A stretch of DNA of 64,000 nt. It comes from Maccoyibacter sp900556645 (GTDB lineage Bacteria > Bacillota > Clostridia > Lachnospirales > Lachnospiraceae). The stretch covers positions 8,416 through 72,415 of the forward strand of contig CATWDJ010000009.1 in the NCBI GenBank assembly GCA_958349535.1. The letters run 5' to 3'. Below the pieces are notes generated by a model. The model was not told the origin of the DNA. It did not search any database and saw only the letters and a program-made list of their open reading frames with translations. The translations under genes and the position numbers were made by a program. This document shows positions 44,337 through 53,014 of the stretch, one piece after another (position 1 is the first letter of the stretch; every line of letters starts with the position of its first letter).

Positions 44337-44810
44337 TTACCACCAACGGTTGCAGCGTCGATGGCGGCATCTTCTTTTGTACATCTCGTTGTACAGTAAT
44401 ACTTCTATCAAGTCGGAAAGTCCGTCTCCTCTCGGCGGTCTCGGACGTCTTGGAGGTCTCGGTCCCCTTGCCATTTCCTCCTCGCCGCAGCATTCGCTGG
44501 ACTCTATTTCCTGCGTGGATTGATCCTGCTGTATCCGGTCCATGATATTCTGGCAAATCTTTCTCAGCATTACTTTATCCGGATATTCGTCGTACATCAT
44601 GCTTCCTTCATATTCCATCCGGTCACATTCTTCCTCCACATATCTCTGAATTTCTTTCGCTTCCTGTGGATAGAGTTCTTTCATTCTCTCCAAATCTTTT
44701 TCATATTCCATATCGCTCAGATAGTTACTTTGCATCTGCATCGGATAAGGAACATAAAAAGGACTGTTCTGCTGCATGTAAAACCAAGGTTCCTTATTGC
44801 TATAATCCAA
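44337..44810 (-). CDS. Uncharacterised acidic protein with Arg/Pro-rich basic tail
   Basis: A 157-residue protein not assigned to a named family. The N-terminus is rich in aromatic residues, Met and Gln (PWFYMQQNSPFYVPYPMQMQ). The middle is strongly acidic and helical, with a conserved-looking MMYDEYPDKVMLRKICQNI. The end is basic: RPPRRPRPPRGD, then RRCRHRRCNRWW with paired Cys. This make-up is reminiscent of spore-coat or exosporium proteins, which is inference. TTG at 44810 is the likely start, since AGGAGC lies 9 nt upstream. It is the last gene of the GGDEF-DMT-patatin string. Confidence 0.7.
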   Translation of the reverse strand: MDYSNKEPWFYMQQNSPFYVPYPMQMQSNYLSDMEYEKDLERMKELYPQEAKEIQRYVEEECDRMEYEGSMMYDEYPDKVMLRKICQNIMDRIQQDQSTQEIESSECCGEEEMARGPRPPRRPRPPRGDGLSDLIEVLLYNEMYKRRCRHRRCNRWW

Positions 44811-44840
44811 ATTTCTGCTCCTGCTGAAATTATCACTATA

Positions 44841-45974
44841 CTATATGCATACTTTGCAAAAAAGTGCCGCAATCTCTTCTTTTACAGAGACTGGTTTTTT
44901 CCTCACTGGTGCCTGTTCCCGAATCCTGCGGATAAATTCCGGCATGGTATAGGTAGGCTCCACCGGTATCTCCCATAACTCTCCGCATATTTCCGCTCCC
45001 CGCACAAAATAATCCTCCTTTGTGAGAATTTTCCCATTCGTGTGTTCTTCTATACAGGAACAGATTTTTTTCAACTCACTTTGCTTTGGAAACGCTCCGC
45101 CTTTTCCCTTATGGTCACTTTCCTTATGCAAAATTTCTGCCATGAACTGTTCTGTCTGCTTCTCATACTCGCCCAGTTCCTCTTTTCGGAAGCAATAGCG
45201 AAATCCCGTCAACTTTCCAAAAGTTTTCATGGCATCCTGATACCCCAACAGTACATTTCCATCCAGTATCTCCCGTTCAAAATTCATCATGGTTCCAAGG
45301 GAACGGCTGGGACAGATATAAGTGACAAAGGGCTTGTTCAGATATTCCCCATGGCTGGGATTGGTATGTAAATCCACTGCTATGACTTCGTCCGCTCCCA
45401 TTCGCAAAGCAAAATCAATGGGAAGATTGTCATAATAGCATCCGTCTATATACGTCTTATTTTCAATCTTGTGCATCGGAAACAGTGGAAAGATTGCTGA
45501 TGAACACATAATGTATTCCTTTAACATTCCCTGCGGAATCTCATTTAACGTCAGTTCCAGAGGCTTCATGGGAGAAACCTGCACCGTTACCAGTCCGTAC
45601 TCCACATCTGACTGACGGATTTTTTCTTCATCAATCAGGTCCTCGATAAATTTCTCAAAAGGTGACACATCTGCTCCTTTATTCTTCACATATTTTTTCA
45701 AAAAAGGACGAATCAGTTCCTTCTGATTATACATTCCCTCGATGGTATTGGTCAGATTGATTCCGTCTTCCATGACATTCTCCATCTCAATGGTTTCCCA
45801 CAGAAATTTTGCATTCTCATAATCCCGACATGCCATCATGGCACCATTTACCGAACCGATAGATGTTCCCGTAACTATCTGATAGTCTATCTGCAATTCC
45901 CGCAGTGCCTGCCAGACTCCCAGTTCATAAGAGCCCTTTGTTCCTCCACCGCACAATACAACTGCCCGCTTCAT
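44841..45974 (-). CDS. Patatin-like phospholipase
   Basis: A 377-residue serine hydrolase of the RssA/patatin family. The oxyanion stretch VLCGGGTKGSYELGVWQAL (about 6-24), the nucleophile motif GTSIGS (about 37-42) and the catalytic Asp in DGCYYDNLPID (about 185) are all present, so lipid acyl hydrolase activity is expected. No signal peptide or membrane segment is seen. It lies 20 bp after the DMT transporter gene with GGGGA upstream of its ATG. The physiological substrate is unknown. Confidence 0.92.
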   Translation of the reverse strand: MKRAVVLCGGGTKGSYELGVWQALRELQIDYQIVTGTSIGSVNGAMMACRDYENAKFLWETIEMENVMEDGINLTNTIEGMYNQKELIRPFLKKYVKNKGADVSPFEKFIEDLIDEEKIRQSDVEYGLVTVQVSPMKPLELTLNEIPQGMLKEYIMCSSAIFPLFPMHKIENKTYIDGCYYDNLPIDFALRMGADEVIAVDLHTNPSHGEYLNKPFVTYICPSRSLGTMMNFEREILDGNVLLGYQDAMKTFGKLTGFRYCFRKEELGEYEKQTEQFMAEILHKESDHKGKGGAFPKQSELKKICSCIEEHTNGKILTKEDYFVRGAEICGELWEIPVEPTYTMPEFIRRIREQAPVRKKPVSVKEEIAALFCKVCI

Positions 45975-45994
45975 CTGCTTTCCCCTTCCTTATC

Positions 45995-46852
45995 TTATAT
46001 CAACAGCAACATGGTTCCCGCCACAATGAGAACCAGCCCTGCAAATGCCTTTTTCGATAAATGCTCCTTCAAAAAAACAGAAGAAAATATAACCGTCAGA
46101 ACAATACTCAGCTTGTCGATAGGTACTACCACACTGGCTTCTCCCATCTGCAATGCCCGATAATAGCAAAGCCATGAGAGGCCGGTAGTCAATCCTGACA
46201 GGCAGATAAAAATCCCGCTTTTAAAGGTCATATATTTTAATTCCTTTTGTTTTCCTTTTACGAATACAATCAGCCATGCCATAATCAAAACCACGAAGGT
46301 ACGGATTGCCGTTCCCAGATTGGATTCCACACCGTCGATTCCTATTTTTGCCAAAATGGCGGTGAGACTTGCAAACACAGCCGACAGAATCGCATATATC
46401 AACCATGCTTTGCTCTTGGAACGTTTGCTGGTTTTTTGCTTGGTAATCATCATATAGGTTCCGATTCCAATGGCTACCATAGCCGCAATCCGATAAGGCG
46501 TCAGTTGTTCGCCCAAAAACAGAAACGCCAGAAGCATCGTTAATACCGTACTGGATTTATCAATAGGTGCCACCTTATTGACATCTCCCAACTGTAATGC
46601 CTTAAAATAGCACAGCCATGATGCTCCGGTGGCCAATCCTGACAAAATCAAAAATTCAAAGCTTCTTTTGCTGATGCTGTGAATCGTCTCATAGGAGCCT
46701 ACCATCCGCACCATCACGCAAGAACAGATTAATACCACAATGGTACGGATTGCCGTTGCCAAATCCGAATCTGTCTTTTTCATTCCTACTTTTGCAATTA
46801 TGGATGTAATTCCGGCAAACACTGCCGAACCGATTGCATAATATAACCACAT
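45995..46852 (-). CDS. EamA/DMT-superfamily transporter
   Basis: A 285-residue membrane protein with ten hydrophobic segments arranged as two EamA repeats: the halves are clearly duplicated (AIRTIVVLICS ... GLATGASWLCYFKALQLGDVNKVAPIDKSS and AIRTFVVLIMA ... GLTTGLSWLCYYRALQMGEASVVVPIDKLS). The C-terminus is hydrophobic, with a terminal ILLLI. Metabolite export is typical of the superfamily, but the substrate cannot be predicted. It starts 1 bp after the LacI-GGDEF gene, using an AGGAGAG site within that gene's end. Confidence 0.92.
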   Translation of the reverse strand: MWLYYAIGSAVFAGITSIIAKVGMKKTDSDLATAIRTIVVLICSCVMVRMVGSYETIHSISKRSFEFLILSGLATGASWLCYFKALQLGDVNKVAPIDKSSTVLTMLLAFLFLGEQLTPYRIAAMVAIGIGTYMMITKQKTSKRSKSKAWLIYAILSAVFASLTAILAKIGIDGVESNLGTAIRTFVVLIMAWLIVFVKGKQKELKYMTFKSGIFICLSGLTTGLSWLCYYRALQMGEASVVVPIDKLSIVLTVIFSSVFLKEHLSKKAFAGLVLIVAGTMLLLI

Positions 46853-46853
46853 T

Positions 46854-48770
46854 TTATCTCTCCTGCATCTCTTTTCTCTTTTGCTTCATCGCATACATCT
46901 CTGTATCTGCCTTATCCATGACTGCCTCTATATTGGTATGCTCCATATCCTCTATTACATAGCTTCCGATACTGGCAGAAACCTGATAATCCCGAGGCTT
47001 TTTCCGATTTATCTGCTGCAAATTCTCTTTGAACTTTTGCTCAAACTCCTGATGACGGCTGTTAATGATATTTTCCAGTCCCAACAACACAAATTCATCC
47101 CCGCCAAACCGCATACATATTTCCTCTTCATTTGCCGCCTCTTTCATACAGTCTGCAACAGTCCGAATCAACCAGTCTCCTTTCTGATGTCCATAGCTAT
47201 CGTTTACCATCTTCAGCCCGTCAATATCCAGAAAACTGATAAAGAGATTTCTGCCGCTGGTCTTTGCCATCTGCTTATATCCCTGAATTTTCGTATTGAA
47301 CCCCATTCGATTATAGAGTCCGGTCAGACCGTCACAGATTCTCATCTGATCCAACTTCTCCATAATACTCCGCAAAATTTTCGTCTTAATGACATTTTCA
47401 ATACAAATGCCTATATTTTTCAGCCACTCGCAGAAAATATGCACCTCTGTGGACAACATACACTCCCCCACCATACAGTATCCGAAGAATTTTTCCTGAT
47501 AGTGTATCGGAAGAATATAATAAAAAGAGCCTGCGTTCCGCTGGTCGCTTTCTTCTGGCAGCAACTTGCCCTTTGGCAATTTATCACAAACAGAAAATCT
47601 GCCGTTCTCATACATTAACGGCAGGGAATATTCCCCTTCCTCCTGTCTGACTCCAAGGTTTTTCTCTCCACAGCGTTCCCGGTAATAAAATTCTACCGAT
47701 TCCTCTATGACCTTTCCAACGTCCATAAACCCGATATAAAAGCTTTCTGCCTTCAGCTCCGGCACATACTTTCTCGTCTCCTGAAAAATCTCTTTCGGCT
47801 CCGTATACGACATGAATTTTGTAAACATTTCATTGATGCTTTTCTTGTAATGCATCCCCATGGTTTCCACTCGGACCAGTTGTTTTCTAAATTTCTCCAC
47901 ATCACAAATCCGCTCTGATTTGCAGCCGCAGCTCTCTGTATAGATAACCTTTGCCTCTGTCAGAAGCTCTACCTTCTGTATTTCCTCGTAATCCATAGTC
48001 GCCACACACCGGCATGCCTGATAACCCATTTTCTCTCTATAAGGATTTACGGTGGTAATGCACGGTGCATTATGAATCGCCTTTCTAGAATCGTCAAAGC
48101 CTGTCACAATCACATCCTCCGGCACCCGATAACCCTGCTCCTGCAATTCCATAATCGCTCCTACCGCCATATTGTCATTGGCACAAATAATGGCTTTTGG
48201 CATCCAATTCATCTGTACGAATTCTTTTACTGCATAAGCACCGGATTCTACACTGAAATCCCCTTGATAGAGCCATCGCCCATTACAGCGGATTCCCATT
48301 TCCCCCAGCACATCCTGATAGGCTCTTTTCCTGTCCCTGCTGTCTGCATTGTCCAAAGGTCCGCTGACATAGGCAATCTCCCGTACCCCATGCACTTCAA
48401 TGATATGCTGGGTTAATTCATAGATTGCCCGATAATTGTCCACGCCGCTATATCCCATTCCCGGAACCCTTGCATCTATGGAAATTGCCGGAATCCTACT
48501 CTCCTGAATCCGCCGGATAATTTTTTCCTGTGCCTCTTTATAATGGAGGGTATCCTTTAAAATAATCGCTCCGTCATATTCCTCCGGATACATCAAATCA
48601 TACACTTGAAAAGCACCCTGTTTATATTCCTCTGACTCTCCGTAATCGGCACAACAGTTAAATATATAAATATTAATTCCGTGCTCCTGTCCGTAACCTA
48701 TGACACCCCGCACAAATTCCTGCTGGCTTTCATAGGTTATTCCACAAATAATTACTGCTATTTTTTTCAT
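46854..48770 (-). CDS. LacI-type ligand sensor fused to a diguanylate cyclase
   Basis: A 638-residue cytosolic protein. Residues about 1-280 form a periplasmic-binding-protein fold of the LacI regulator type (KKIAVIICGITYESQQEF, AIICANDNMAVGAIMELQEQGYRVPEDVIVTGFDD) with no helix-turn-helix and no signal peptide. A Cys cluster ESCGCKSERIC follows (about 285), then a GAF-like middle (about 330-450) and a GGDEF domain with RFGGDEFV (about 580) and CDGLTGLYNRMGF at its head. It should make c-di-GMP in response to a small molecule, perhaps a sugar; ligand unknown. GAGGGA precedes the ATG at 48770; an upstream in-frame start lacks support. Confidence 0.88.
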   Translation of the reverse strand: MKKIAVIICGITYESQQEFVRGVIGYGQEHGINIYIFNCCADYGESEEYKQGAFQVYDLMYPEEYDGAIILKDTLHYKEAQEKIIRRIQESRIPAISIDARVPGMGYSGVDNYRAIYELTQHIIEVHGVREIAYVSGPLDNADSRDRKRAYQDVLGEMGIRCNGRWLYQGDFSVESGAYAVKEFVQMNWMPKAIICANDNMAVGAIMELQEQGYRVPEDVIVTGFDDSRKAIHNAPCITTVNPYREKMGYQACRCVATMDYEEIQKVELLTEAKVIYTESCGCKSERICDVEKFRKQLVRVETMGMHYKKSINEMFTKFMSYTEPKEIFQETRKYVPELKAESFYIGFMDVGKVIEESVEFYYRERCGEKNLGVRQEEGEYSLPLMYENGRFSVCDKLPKGKLLPEESDQRNAGSFYYILPIHYQEKFFGYCMVGECMLSTEVHIFCEWLKNIGICIENVIKTKILRSIMEKLDQMRICDGLTGLYNRMGFNTKIQGYKQMAKTSGRNLFISFLDIDGLKMVNDSYGHQKGDWLIRTVADCMKEAANEEEICMRFGGDEFVLLGLENIINSRHQEFEQKFKENLQQINRKKPRDYQVSASIGSYVIEDMEHTNIEAVMDKADTEMYAMKQKRKEMQER

Positions 48771-48827
48771 TCGTTTTCCCTCATTTTGCAAACCCCACAC
48801 TATACTGATATTTTATCACAAAGAATG

Positions 48828-48856
48828 TTGAAATTCTATCTGTTTTGCTTTACAAT
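48828..48856 (+). promoter_or_regulatory. Promoter of the CsoR-like gene
   Basis: TTGAAA, 17-bp spacer, TACAAT, about 25 bp before the ATG; AAGGAG follows as ribosome site. Confidence 0.65.
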
Positions 48857-48885
48857 AAAAATCACATATTACAAAGGAGTTTTTT

Positions 48886-49215
48886 ATGGAACATACACAC
48901 GAACATACACACAGCCATGTCTTGGAAGACGGAACGGTGGTTACTCACGGACATCACCATGAAAATACAAAGGCAGTTTTAAATCGTATGTCCCGTGCCA
49001 TCGGTCATATGGAAGCTGTAAAAACCATGGTGGAAGAGGGCAGAGATTGCAGCGAGGTTTTAATTCAGATTGCTGCCGTACGTTCTGCCATCAATAATAT
49101 CGGAAAAATTATTTTGGAAGACCATATCAAGCATTGCGTGGTGGATGCCGTAGAAACCGGTGACGAACAGGTTTTAAAGGATTTGGAAGAAGCCATCAGC
49201 AAATTTATAAAATAA
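48886..49215 (+). CDS. CsoR/RcnR/InrS-family metal-sensing repressor
   Basis: A 109-residue all-helical repressor. The metal-site fingerprint is visible: Cys in RDCSEVL, His in EDHIKHC and Cys in the same stretch, the X-Y-Z set of CsoR. The N-terminus is exceptionally His-rich (HTHEHTHSH and HGHHHEN), which could supply the fourth (W) His seen in nickel-type InrS or bind extra metal. No efflux pump or chaperone gene adjoins it, so the target is elsewhere or the gene is self-regulated. Copper, nickel or formaldehyde-type roles are all possible; the Cys/His set favours a metal. Confidence 0.87.
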   Translation: MEHTHEHTHSHVLEDGTVVTHGHHHENTKAVLNRMSRAIGHMEAVKTMVEEGRDCSEVLIQIAAVRSAINNIGKIILEDHIKHCVVDAVETGDEQVLKDLEEAISKFIK

Positions 49216-49248
49216 AAGTGTCAGCACAGGATTCCTGTACTGACACTT
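49216..49248. terminator. Bidirectional terminator after the CsoR-like gene
   Basis: AAGTGTCAG and CTGACACTT with an inner ACAGG/CCTGT extension form a long stem between convergent genes, flanked by A/T runs. Confidence 0.9.
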
Positions 49249-49251
49249 ATT

Positions 49252-50373
49252 TTATTTCTCTTTCTGCATGTCTGTGATACATTCTCCGTTATTACAGCAT
49301 ACTTTGTTCTTTCCGGTTTTCTTTGCCTGATAAAGGGCACGGTCCGCACATTCAAAAAATGAGCTGGCATTTTCATATACTTTGTTATACTCCGCCACAC
49401 CCACACTCAATGTAAAATGACGGGTTCCCTCAGTAGTCAGAAAGGCATAGTTTTCAAATTCCTGTCGGATACGCTCCCCTACTTCCGCCGCCTCCTTTAA
49501 AGTTCTTCCCGGCAGAATCATGGCAAACTCTTCTCCGCCATAACGTGCCGCAAAATCATTCTTCCCCCGAATCAAATCAAATGCTTCTACCACCTGACGG
49601 ATAACCTGATCTCCAAAGGCATGACCATAAGTATCATTTACCTTTTTAAAATCATCAATATCCGCTATCAAAACGGAAAACGGAGCCTTCTTCTGTTGAT
49701 AAGACTTCATATAATATTCCAGTTCCTCATAGAAAGACTCATGATTATGAAAATGGGTCAACGAATCCCTAGAGGACTTTTCATCATATAAAATAAATGA
49801 AATATTCACCTGTTCCACAATTACATACAACGCAATGGCAGAAGCCACGAAAATCGTAACATCTATCAAGGAATTTCTCGGCGGCATATACGGTGTATGA
49901 GGCACAAAATACAATCGGTATGCTATGTAAATAGCAATGGAACATATTCCCTGGAAAATTCCCATTCTGGCATCCCGATACAGCGGTATCAAGGTCATAG
50001 GAAACAGCAAAAGCACCGGCATCAACGGTACGCTGGTGTGTACGCATACACATATCCCCGCAAAAAGGCTAAAGACAACAATGGTACAGACGGATAACAC
50101 CTGCTGATTTACTTTCTTCATCAATCCATTAATAAGCCCCTGTGCGACTATCAAAAGTAGACCGGACCAAAAAGTAGGGCGAATGACAAAAAGCTTAAAG
50201 TACCGCATCCTGTCACACTCCGCATTTGGTTGATAGAAGGCAAACAAAAACAGAGCCGCCAAAAGAGCCACCACCCAAAGCTTCCACAGAGAAGAGAATA
50301 CCACACGTTTCCATTCGGCACATTTCTCTTCATTTAACTTTTTATGATCTTTCACATAAACGACTTTTTTCAT
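49252..50373 (-). CDS. Membrane diguanylate cyclase
   Basis: A 373-residue protein. Six to seven hydrophobic segments span about residues 25-200, followed by a GGDEF-family domain: DSLTHFHNHESF, FSVLIADIDDFKKVNDTYGH, the active-site ARYGGEEFA (about 290) and the closing ADRALYQAKKTGKN. GGEEF is an active variant, so c-di-GMP synthesis is expected. There is no clear RxxD inhibition site. ATG at 50373 follows AAAGGA; an earlier in-frame start lacks a ribosome site. With the LacI-GGDEF and HD-GYP proteins it makes three c-di-GMP genes in this window. Confidence 0.92.
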   Translation of the reverse strand: MKKVVYVKDHKKLNEEKCAEWKRVVFSSLWKLWVVALLAALFLFAFYQPNAECDRMRYFKLFVIRPTFWSGLLLIVAQGLINGLMKKVNQQVLSVCTIVVFSLFAGICVCVHTSVPLMPVLLLFPMTLIPLYRDARMGIFQGICSIAIYIAYRLYFVPHTPYMPPRNSLIDVTIFVASAIALYVIVEQVNISFILYDEKSSRDSLTHFHNHESFYEELEYYMKSYQQKKAPFSVLIADIDDFKKVNDTYGHAFGDQVIRQVVEAFDLIRGKNDFAARYGGEEFAMILPGRTLKEAAEVGERIRQEFENYAFLTTEGTRHFTLSVGVAEYNKVYENASSFFECADRALYQAKKTGKNKVCCNNGECITDMQKEK

Positions 50374-50422
50374 GACATATCCTTTAATATGCAAATTTTC
50401 TAATAATTCTAATAATAATTAA

Positions 50423-50451
50423 ATTATACTCGAACAGCTTTATATTTTCAA
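50423..50451 (-). promoter_or_regulatory. Promoter of the membrane diguanylate cyclase
   Basis: TTGAAA (50451-50446), 17-bp spacer, TATAAT (50428-50423) in the 265-bp divergent gap. The rest of the gap is A/T-rich with no further signal except the opposite promoter. Confidence 0.75.
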
Positions 50452-50547
50452 GAAATACTTCCTCCCAATTCCTTGTCTTTTCTACTTATATTATGCATCC
50501 CGTACAAAATTCATAAATTCTTAAGATTTTTTTATAGAGAATTACCG

Positions 50548-50576
50548 TTGATTTTTAGAGGAATTCGTTTTATTCT
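50548..50576 (+). promoter_or_regulatory. Promoter of the LtaS-like gene
   Basis: TTGATT, 17-bp spacer, TATTCT, about 60 bp before the start codon. Confidence 0.6.
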
Positions 50577-50638
50577 GTTCTAGGTAAAAAGAATCCTATC
50601 TTTATTTTTATAATTATAGATTATTTGAGGTGAGTATT

Positions 50639-52885
50639 ATGAAGAAATTACGAAGTGCCTTTCAGGCTTTTCAAAATTTTATTATTGGTATTCGGAAGAA
50701 GCTGCCGAAGCTTCCTCCTATGAAACCGGAAACTCGGGCAAAATGGGAGAAGGTTATTGCCTTTATGAACCGCTTTTCCATTCTGTTCCACGCATTGTTG
50801 TCATGCTTCTTGGTTTTTATTATAGAGGTTATTTCCCGTCGGAGCCTATCCTCCGCCATAACCTTTATCGGAGGGCATACCCTTGCTTACTTATATAACT
50901 CTTTGATTATTTTCGTATCACTTTCTCTGGTATATTTTTTCCGCAGACGTGCACTTGCCCGCGTTATTATCGGCGGTCTGTGGCTCTTTTTAGGTATTAT
51001 TAATGGTTGCATTCTGGCACAGCGTGTCACTCCTTTCGGATATACCGATTTGAAGATGGTAACCGATTTGCTCACGATGCAGAACACCAATTATTTTACT
51101 GCCGCTCAGGCATTGCTTGCGGTTATCGGTGTTCTTGCCTTTATTGGCTTTTGTGTATGGCTGTGGGCTAAGGGCCCGAAATTCCAAGGTAAAACCAACA
51201 AGCTTCTGACTTTTGTTTTCGTGGCTTCCTGTTTTATCTGGGTACCGATTACCACAGAGGCAGCACAGAATCAGGATATTATCGCTTCCTATTTTGCCAA
51301 CATTGCACAGGGCTATGAGAACTATGGTTTTGTGTACGGTTTTTCCTCTTCGGTGGTAGACCGGGGCATGAGCAAACCGGAGGATTATTCCAAAGAGACC
51401 ATTGAAAACATTGAGGCTTCCGTGCAGACCGAACCGACTTCCGCTTCTCAGGAAGATATGCCGAATGTGGTTGTAGTTCTTCTGGAGTCTTTTATTGACC
51501 CAAGCGAGGTGAATTTCTTGGAATGTTCCGAGGACCCGATTCCAAATTTTCATAATTTAGAAAGCAACTATTCTTCCGGTTACATGACCGTTCCGGTTGT
51601 AGGTGCCGGTACGGCAAATACGGAATTTGAAGTTTTGACCGGTATGAGTCTCCAGTATTTCGGTACAGGAGAATATCCATATAAGACGATTTTAAAACAG
51701 ACAGACTGTGAGAGTATTGCCTCCGACCTTTCCAAGCTGGGATACGGCACACATGTAGTGCACAACAACGGCGGTAATTTCTATAGTCGTGCCAATGCTT
51801 TTTCCATGATGGGATTCGATACTTTTACCAGTAAAGAATTAATGAATATTACAGAGTACACCCCTCTGGGTTCCTGGCCGACAGATGATATTCTCATTGA
51901 TGAAACCATCAAAGCCATGGACGCAACACCGGATCAGCAGGATTTGGTCTACACCATCACGGTTCAGGGACACGGTGACTACCCGACAGAAAAAGTCATC
52001 GAAAATCCTGAAATTACCGTTTCCGGTGCCGAAGACGAAGCAACTAATAACCAGTGGGAATACTACATCAATGAAATTCACGAAGTAGATAAATTTATCG
52101 GCAATCTGACCCAGGCACTTGCCGAAAGAGATGAGGACACCATCCTTGTTTTATGGGGTGACCATCTTCCGACTCTGGGGCTTTCCGAGGAAGATATGGC
52201 TACCGGTGATATTTTCAAAACAAAGTATGTAACTTGGAATAACTTTGGTATGGCAAAAGAGGATGCCGACTTAACTTCCTATCAGTTACTGGCTCATTTA
52301 ACCGGACAATTGGGTATCCACGAAGGAACCATTTTCCGTTTCCACCAGAGCCAATCCGCTTCCGAAACCTATCTGAGGGATTTGGAAAACCTGCAATATG
52401 ATTTGCTTTACGGTAACCGCTATGCTTACCATGGTGAAGAACCGTATCCGGCTTCTGACCTAGTGATGGGAATTGACGAAGTTACGATTAAACGAACTTG
52501 GATGTCCACAGACGGAAAGCTGATGGTCTACGGCGAGCATTTTACTCCATGGAGTAAGGTCTTTATAAACGGCGACAAGGTGTCCACCACCTACGTCAGC
52601 GGAAATTATCTTAAGATTAATGCTGATAAACTGGAGGAAGGAGATATTCTGGTGGTAAACCAGATGGGCTCCAGCAACACAATTTTCCGAAGCTCCAATG
52701 AATATACCTATCTTCCGGCAGTTACATCTTTTACGGATGACGCACAGCAGCTTCCAACTGAAACGAATATTGAGAATCAGGACGAAGTGATTGACAATAT
52801 GAACAACAACGAGGTCATTGAGGAGATACAGGAGGGCACAGAAGAACCGGTAAAACAAATTCCTCCTGCCACAGCGAAAGAATAA
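50639..52885 (+). CDS. LTA-synthase-like membrane sulfatase-fold enzyme
   Basis: A 748-residue membrane enzyme. A Lys/Pro-rich cytoplasmic start is followed by five membrane segments (about residues 45-195) and an extracellular sulfatase-type domain (about 270-560). The nucleophile Thr lies in GTANTEF (near 324), and the metal residues in WGDHLPTLG are present, as in LtaS. A C-terminal addition (about 600-690) resembles an IPT/TIG-like beta domain, and the tail is acidic. It probably transfers glycerol-phosphate or a similar group to a cell-envelope polymer; the exact polymer is unknown. ATG at 50639 follows GAGGTG; a GTG three codons upstream is part of that site. Confidence 0.88.
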   Translation: MKKLRSAFQAFQNFIIGIRKKLPKLPPMKPETRAKWEKVIAFMNRFSILFHALLSCFLVFIIEVISRRSLSSAITFIGGHTLAYLYNSLIIFVSLSLVYFFRRRALARVIIGGLWLFLGIINGCILAQRVTPFGYTDLKMVTDLLTMQNTNYFTAAQALLAVIGVLAFIGFCVWLWAKGPKFQGKTNKLLTFVFVASCFIWVPITTEAAQNQDIIASYFANIAQGYENYGFVYGFSSSVVDRGMSKPEDYSKETIENIEASVQTEPTSASQEDMPNVVVVLLESFIDPSEVNFLECSEDPIPNFHNLESNYSSGYMTVPVVGAGTANTEFEVLTGMSLQYFGTGEYPYKTILKQTDCESIASDLSKLGYGTHVVHNNGGNFYSRANAFSMMGFDTFTSKELMNITEYTPLGSWPTDDILIDETIKAMDATPDQQDLVYTITVQGHGDYPTEKVIENPEITVSGAEDEATNNQWEYYINEIHEVDKFIGNLTQALAERDEDTILVLWGDHLPTLGLSEEDMATGDIFKTKYVTWNNFGMAKEDADLTSYQLLAHLTGQLGIHEGTIFRFHQSQSASETYLRDLENLQYDLLYGNRYAYHGEEPYPASDLVMGIDEVTIKRTWMSTDGKLMVYGEHFTPWSKVFINGDKVSTTYVSGNYLKINADKLEEGDILVVNQMGSSNTIFRSSNEYTYLPAVTSFTDDAQQLPTETNIENQDEVIDNMNNNEVIEEIQEGTEEPVKQIPPATAKE

Positions 52886-52896
52886 TACAACTATCC

Positions 52897-52930
52897 ATAG
52901 CGGTGCAACATATAGTTGTGCCGCTATTTT
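52897..52930 (+). terminator. Terminator of the LtaS-like gene
   Basis: ATAGCGGTGCAAC and GTTGTGCCGCTAT form a stem with two wobble pairs, followed by a T-rich tract, 12 bp after the stop. Confidence 0.85.
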
Positions 52931-52954
52931 ATTGTCTCTCATTTTCTATGTCAC

Positions 52955-53011
52955 TTGACCTTATAATCTCTTCATGGTATATTGGAAACAAAAAAAGGAT
53001 AAAATGTTTCC
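52955..53011 (+). promoter_or_regulatory. Promoter and probable operator of the TetR-antiporter operon
   Basis: TTGACC, 17-bp spacer, TATATT (52978-52983) with TGG before it. An inverted repeat GGAAACA (52984-52990) / TGTTTCC (53005-53011) begins right after the -10, where an autorepressor would block transcription. Confidence 0.6.
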
Positions 53012-53014
53012 GTC

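Noticed and set aside
46881..47618. Plus-strand reading of 245 codons opposite the LacI-GGDEF gene
   Set aside because: Antisense to a conserved GGDEF domain; no start signals.
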